Shown here in pieces: positions 63,110 through 64,000 of a stretch of 64,000 bases of DNA. Under the pieces are notes generated by a model. It was given only the letters and a program-made list of their open reading frames with translations. It was not told the DNA's origin and did not search any database. The stretch is from JAPOUP01 sp965199865 (GTDB taxonomy: Bacteria > Pseudomonadota > Alphaproteobacteria > Rhodobacterales > Rhodobacteraceae), in NCBI GenBank assembly GCA_965199865.1, contig CBDATU010000004.1, positions 1-64,000 of the forward strand, in the 5' to 3' direction. Position numbers and translations under genes: made by a program. Position 1 is the first letter of the stretch; every line of letters begins with the position of its first letter.

Positions 63110-64000
63110 CTATTTGCTGCGCATCATGGACGCCAGACGAGGATCCGCCCGCTGCATGCGTAGTGGCGGAAGGCCACGCAGAATCTGGCTAATGTCATCC
63201 AGCAGCATTTCCCGAATCAAGGCATATGACAGTTCCATCCCTCCTGCCAGATGCGCAGAGAGCAGCACGTCTGGAGTGGCGCGAACCGGATCACCAGCAG
63301 CGACCGGCTCTTCCGGATAGACATCAACCGCAGCGCGGAACCATCCTCCCTCTGCGAGTTCCAGAAACGCGCCGAAATCGACGATCTCCGCCCGGCTTGC
63401 AAGAATCACGGTCGCGTCCCTGGGAATCAGACCCAGCCGCTCGCGGTTCAGACCTCCCTCGTTCTCAGTTGTCACGCCTGCCAGCAGGAACAGGAAACGC
63501 GAAGAGGAAAGAGCGGCGTCAAGGGAGACTGGCGCAACCCCCTCAGAGCGGAGAAACCCGTCTGAAACCCATGGATCGTGAACTGAAATCCGGCAGTCAA
63601 AGGGACGCAGCAATGGAACAAGCGCACGGCCCAGGTTACCATATCCCAATATGGAGACTTCCGAACCAAACAGGCTGTACGCCGTTGCATTACCCGCAAT
63701 TCCGTAAACCTCCCCACCCGACCGGAACAGCCTGTCTGCACGATTCAGACCCCTGGCCAGCGTGATGGCCTGCCCCAGGCAGTATTCCGCAACGGCTGGC
63801 GCCATTGCCGGTGCGGCGGACAGAACATGAACCCCACGCATCTGCGCAGCGGCGTAGTCCACATTCGTTTCCCAGTTGCCCTTCACATTCACGATGGCCC
63901 GAAGGTTCGGTGCACGGTCCAGACGCTTTTTCGGCATCGCCGTCTGGCCTACGATCACCGCAACTTCCGGAAGCAGTGGTTCAACCAGGCTGTCGGGCGC
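63110..64000 (-). CDS. D-isomer-specific 2-hydroxyacid dehydrogenase, N-terminus beyond window
   Basis: The frame is open to the right edge, giving about 296 residues. VSILGYGNLGRALVPLLRPF is the NAD-binding G-x-G-x-x-G. The catalytic triad is visible as Arg in VILASRAEIVDFGAFLELAE, Glu in DVYPEEPVAAGDPVRATPDV and His in LLSAHLAGGMELSYALIREM. The enzyme interconverts 2-hydroxy and 2-oxo acids with NAD(P). It lies 6 bases upstream of the ABC ATPase gene in an operon that continues off the window. The missing part is only the start of the substrate domain. Confidence 0.88.
   Translation of the reverse strand, partial: APDSLVEPLLPEVAVIVGQTAMPKKRLDRAPNLRAIVNVKGNWETNVDYAAAQMRGVHVLSAAPAMAPAVAEYCLGQAITLARGLNRADRLFRSGGEVYGIAGNATAYSLFGSEVSILGYGNLGRALVPLLRPFDCRISVHDPWVSDGFLRSEGVAPVSLDAALSSSRFLFLLAGVTTENEGGLNRERLGLIPRDATVILASRAEIVDFGAFLELAEGGWFRAAVDVYPEEPVAAGDPVRATPDVLLSAHLAGGMELSYALIREMLLDDISQILRGLPPLRMQRADPRLASMMRSK

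Overview
The window comes from a high-GC Alphaproteobacterium. The gene set points to the Rhodobacterales/Rhodospirillales: MttB-type methyltransferases without pyrrolysine, a DgcA-like demethylase, family-1 ABC importers with UgpC/MalK-type ATPases, Gfo/Idh/MocA oxidoreductases and a gallate-type ring-cleavage route. Coding density is low. About a dozen genes carry frameshifts, stops or lost starts, and insertion sequences of seven families (ISAs1, IS256, IS1380, IS1595/ISXO2, IS630, IS5 and one unclear remnant) are present, mostly decayed. I recognise no transcription factor except the AbiEi repressor/antitoxin. This is the pattern of a genome under relaxed selection, for example a host-associated lineage. 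That ecological reading is inference.

Layout. (1) 1-5559, minus: operon A, MttB-like methyltransferase, FAD amine oxidase, DgcA-like N-demethylase and MmgE/PrpD, translationally coupled. (2) 6530-15260: a decayed defence and toxin-antitoxin island flanked by two inverted ISAs1 remnants. It holds a GHKL ATPase with a stub partner, an IS256 remnant, an MBL-fold hydrolase, a Phd/YefM antitoxin with broken VapC, an AbiEi/AbiEii pair, a DUF433 antitoxin with broken DUF5615 toxin, and an hsdR stub. (3) 15705-22770, minus: operon B, ALDH remnant, MttB, broken ketopantoate-reductase-like gene, broken FAH hydrolase, MmgE/PrpD, a second MttB and a MaoC-like dehydratase. A broken MOSC gene lies upstream. 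(4) 24224-31614, minus: an ABC sugar/polyol importer operon ending in a fused dihydroxyacetone kinase, with a divergent RidA gene. (5) 33024-34835: an intact, recently inserted IS1380 element. (6) 35217-37454: a frameshifted Gfo/Idh/MocA gene and a TIM-barrel sugar isomerase. (7) 37932-38615: a membrane-anchored hendecad-repeat protein. (8) 39568-40748: a broken IS1595 element. (9) 41491-43738: a periplasmic rhodanese, YeeE/YedE permease and small peptide operon. (10) 44495-46170: IS630 and an IS5 remnant. (11) 46647-49786: a PLP decarboxylase and a crotonase. (12) 50068-54808, minus: a meta-cleavage cluster (tartrate/malate dehydrogenase-like, GalB-like hydratase, extradiol dioxygenase, RraA/CHA aldolase, GalD-like tautomerase). 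(13) 55051-60956: an alpha/beta hydrolase, a mannitol-dehydrogenase-family enzyme, a decayed uronate-isomerase-like gene and three coupled Gfo/Idh/MocA genes. (14) 61166-64000: small ORFs, an ABC ATPase and a truncated 2-hydroxyacid dehydrogenase.

How it fits together. The intact metabolic genes describe a scavenger of methylated amines, polyols or uronates, aromatic acids and reduced sulfur. The two MttB operons share MmgE/PrpD but contain no corrinoid protein, activase or second methyltransferase, so the methyl acceptor is unknown. In the defence island all three toxin-antitoxin modules keep a sound antitoxin, while each toxin is broken or has lost a catalytic acid.
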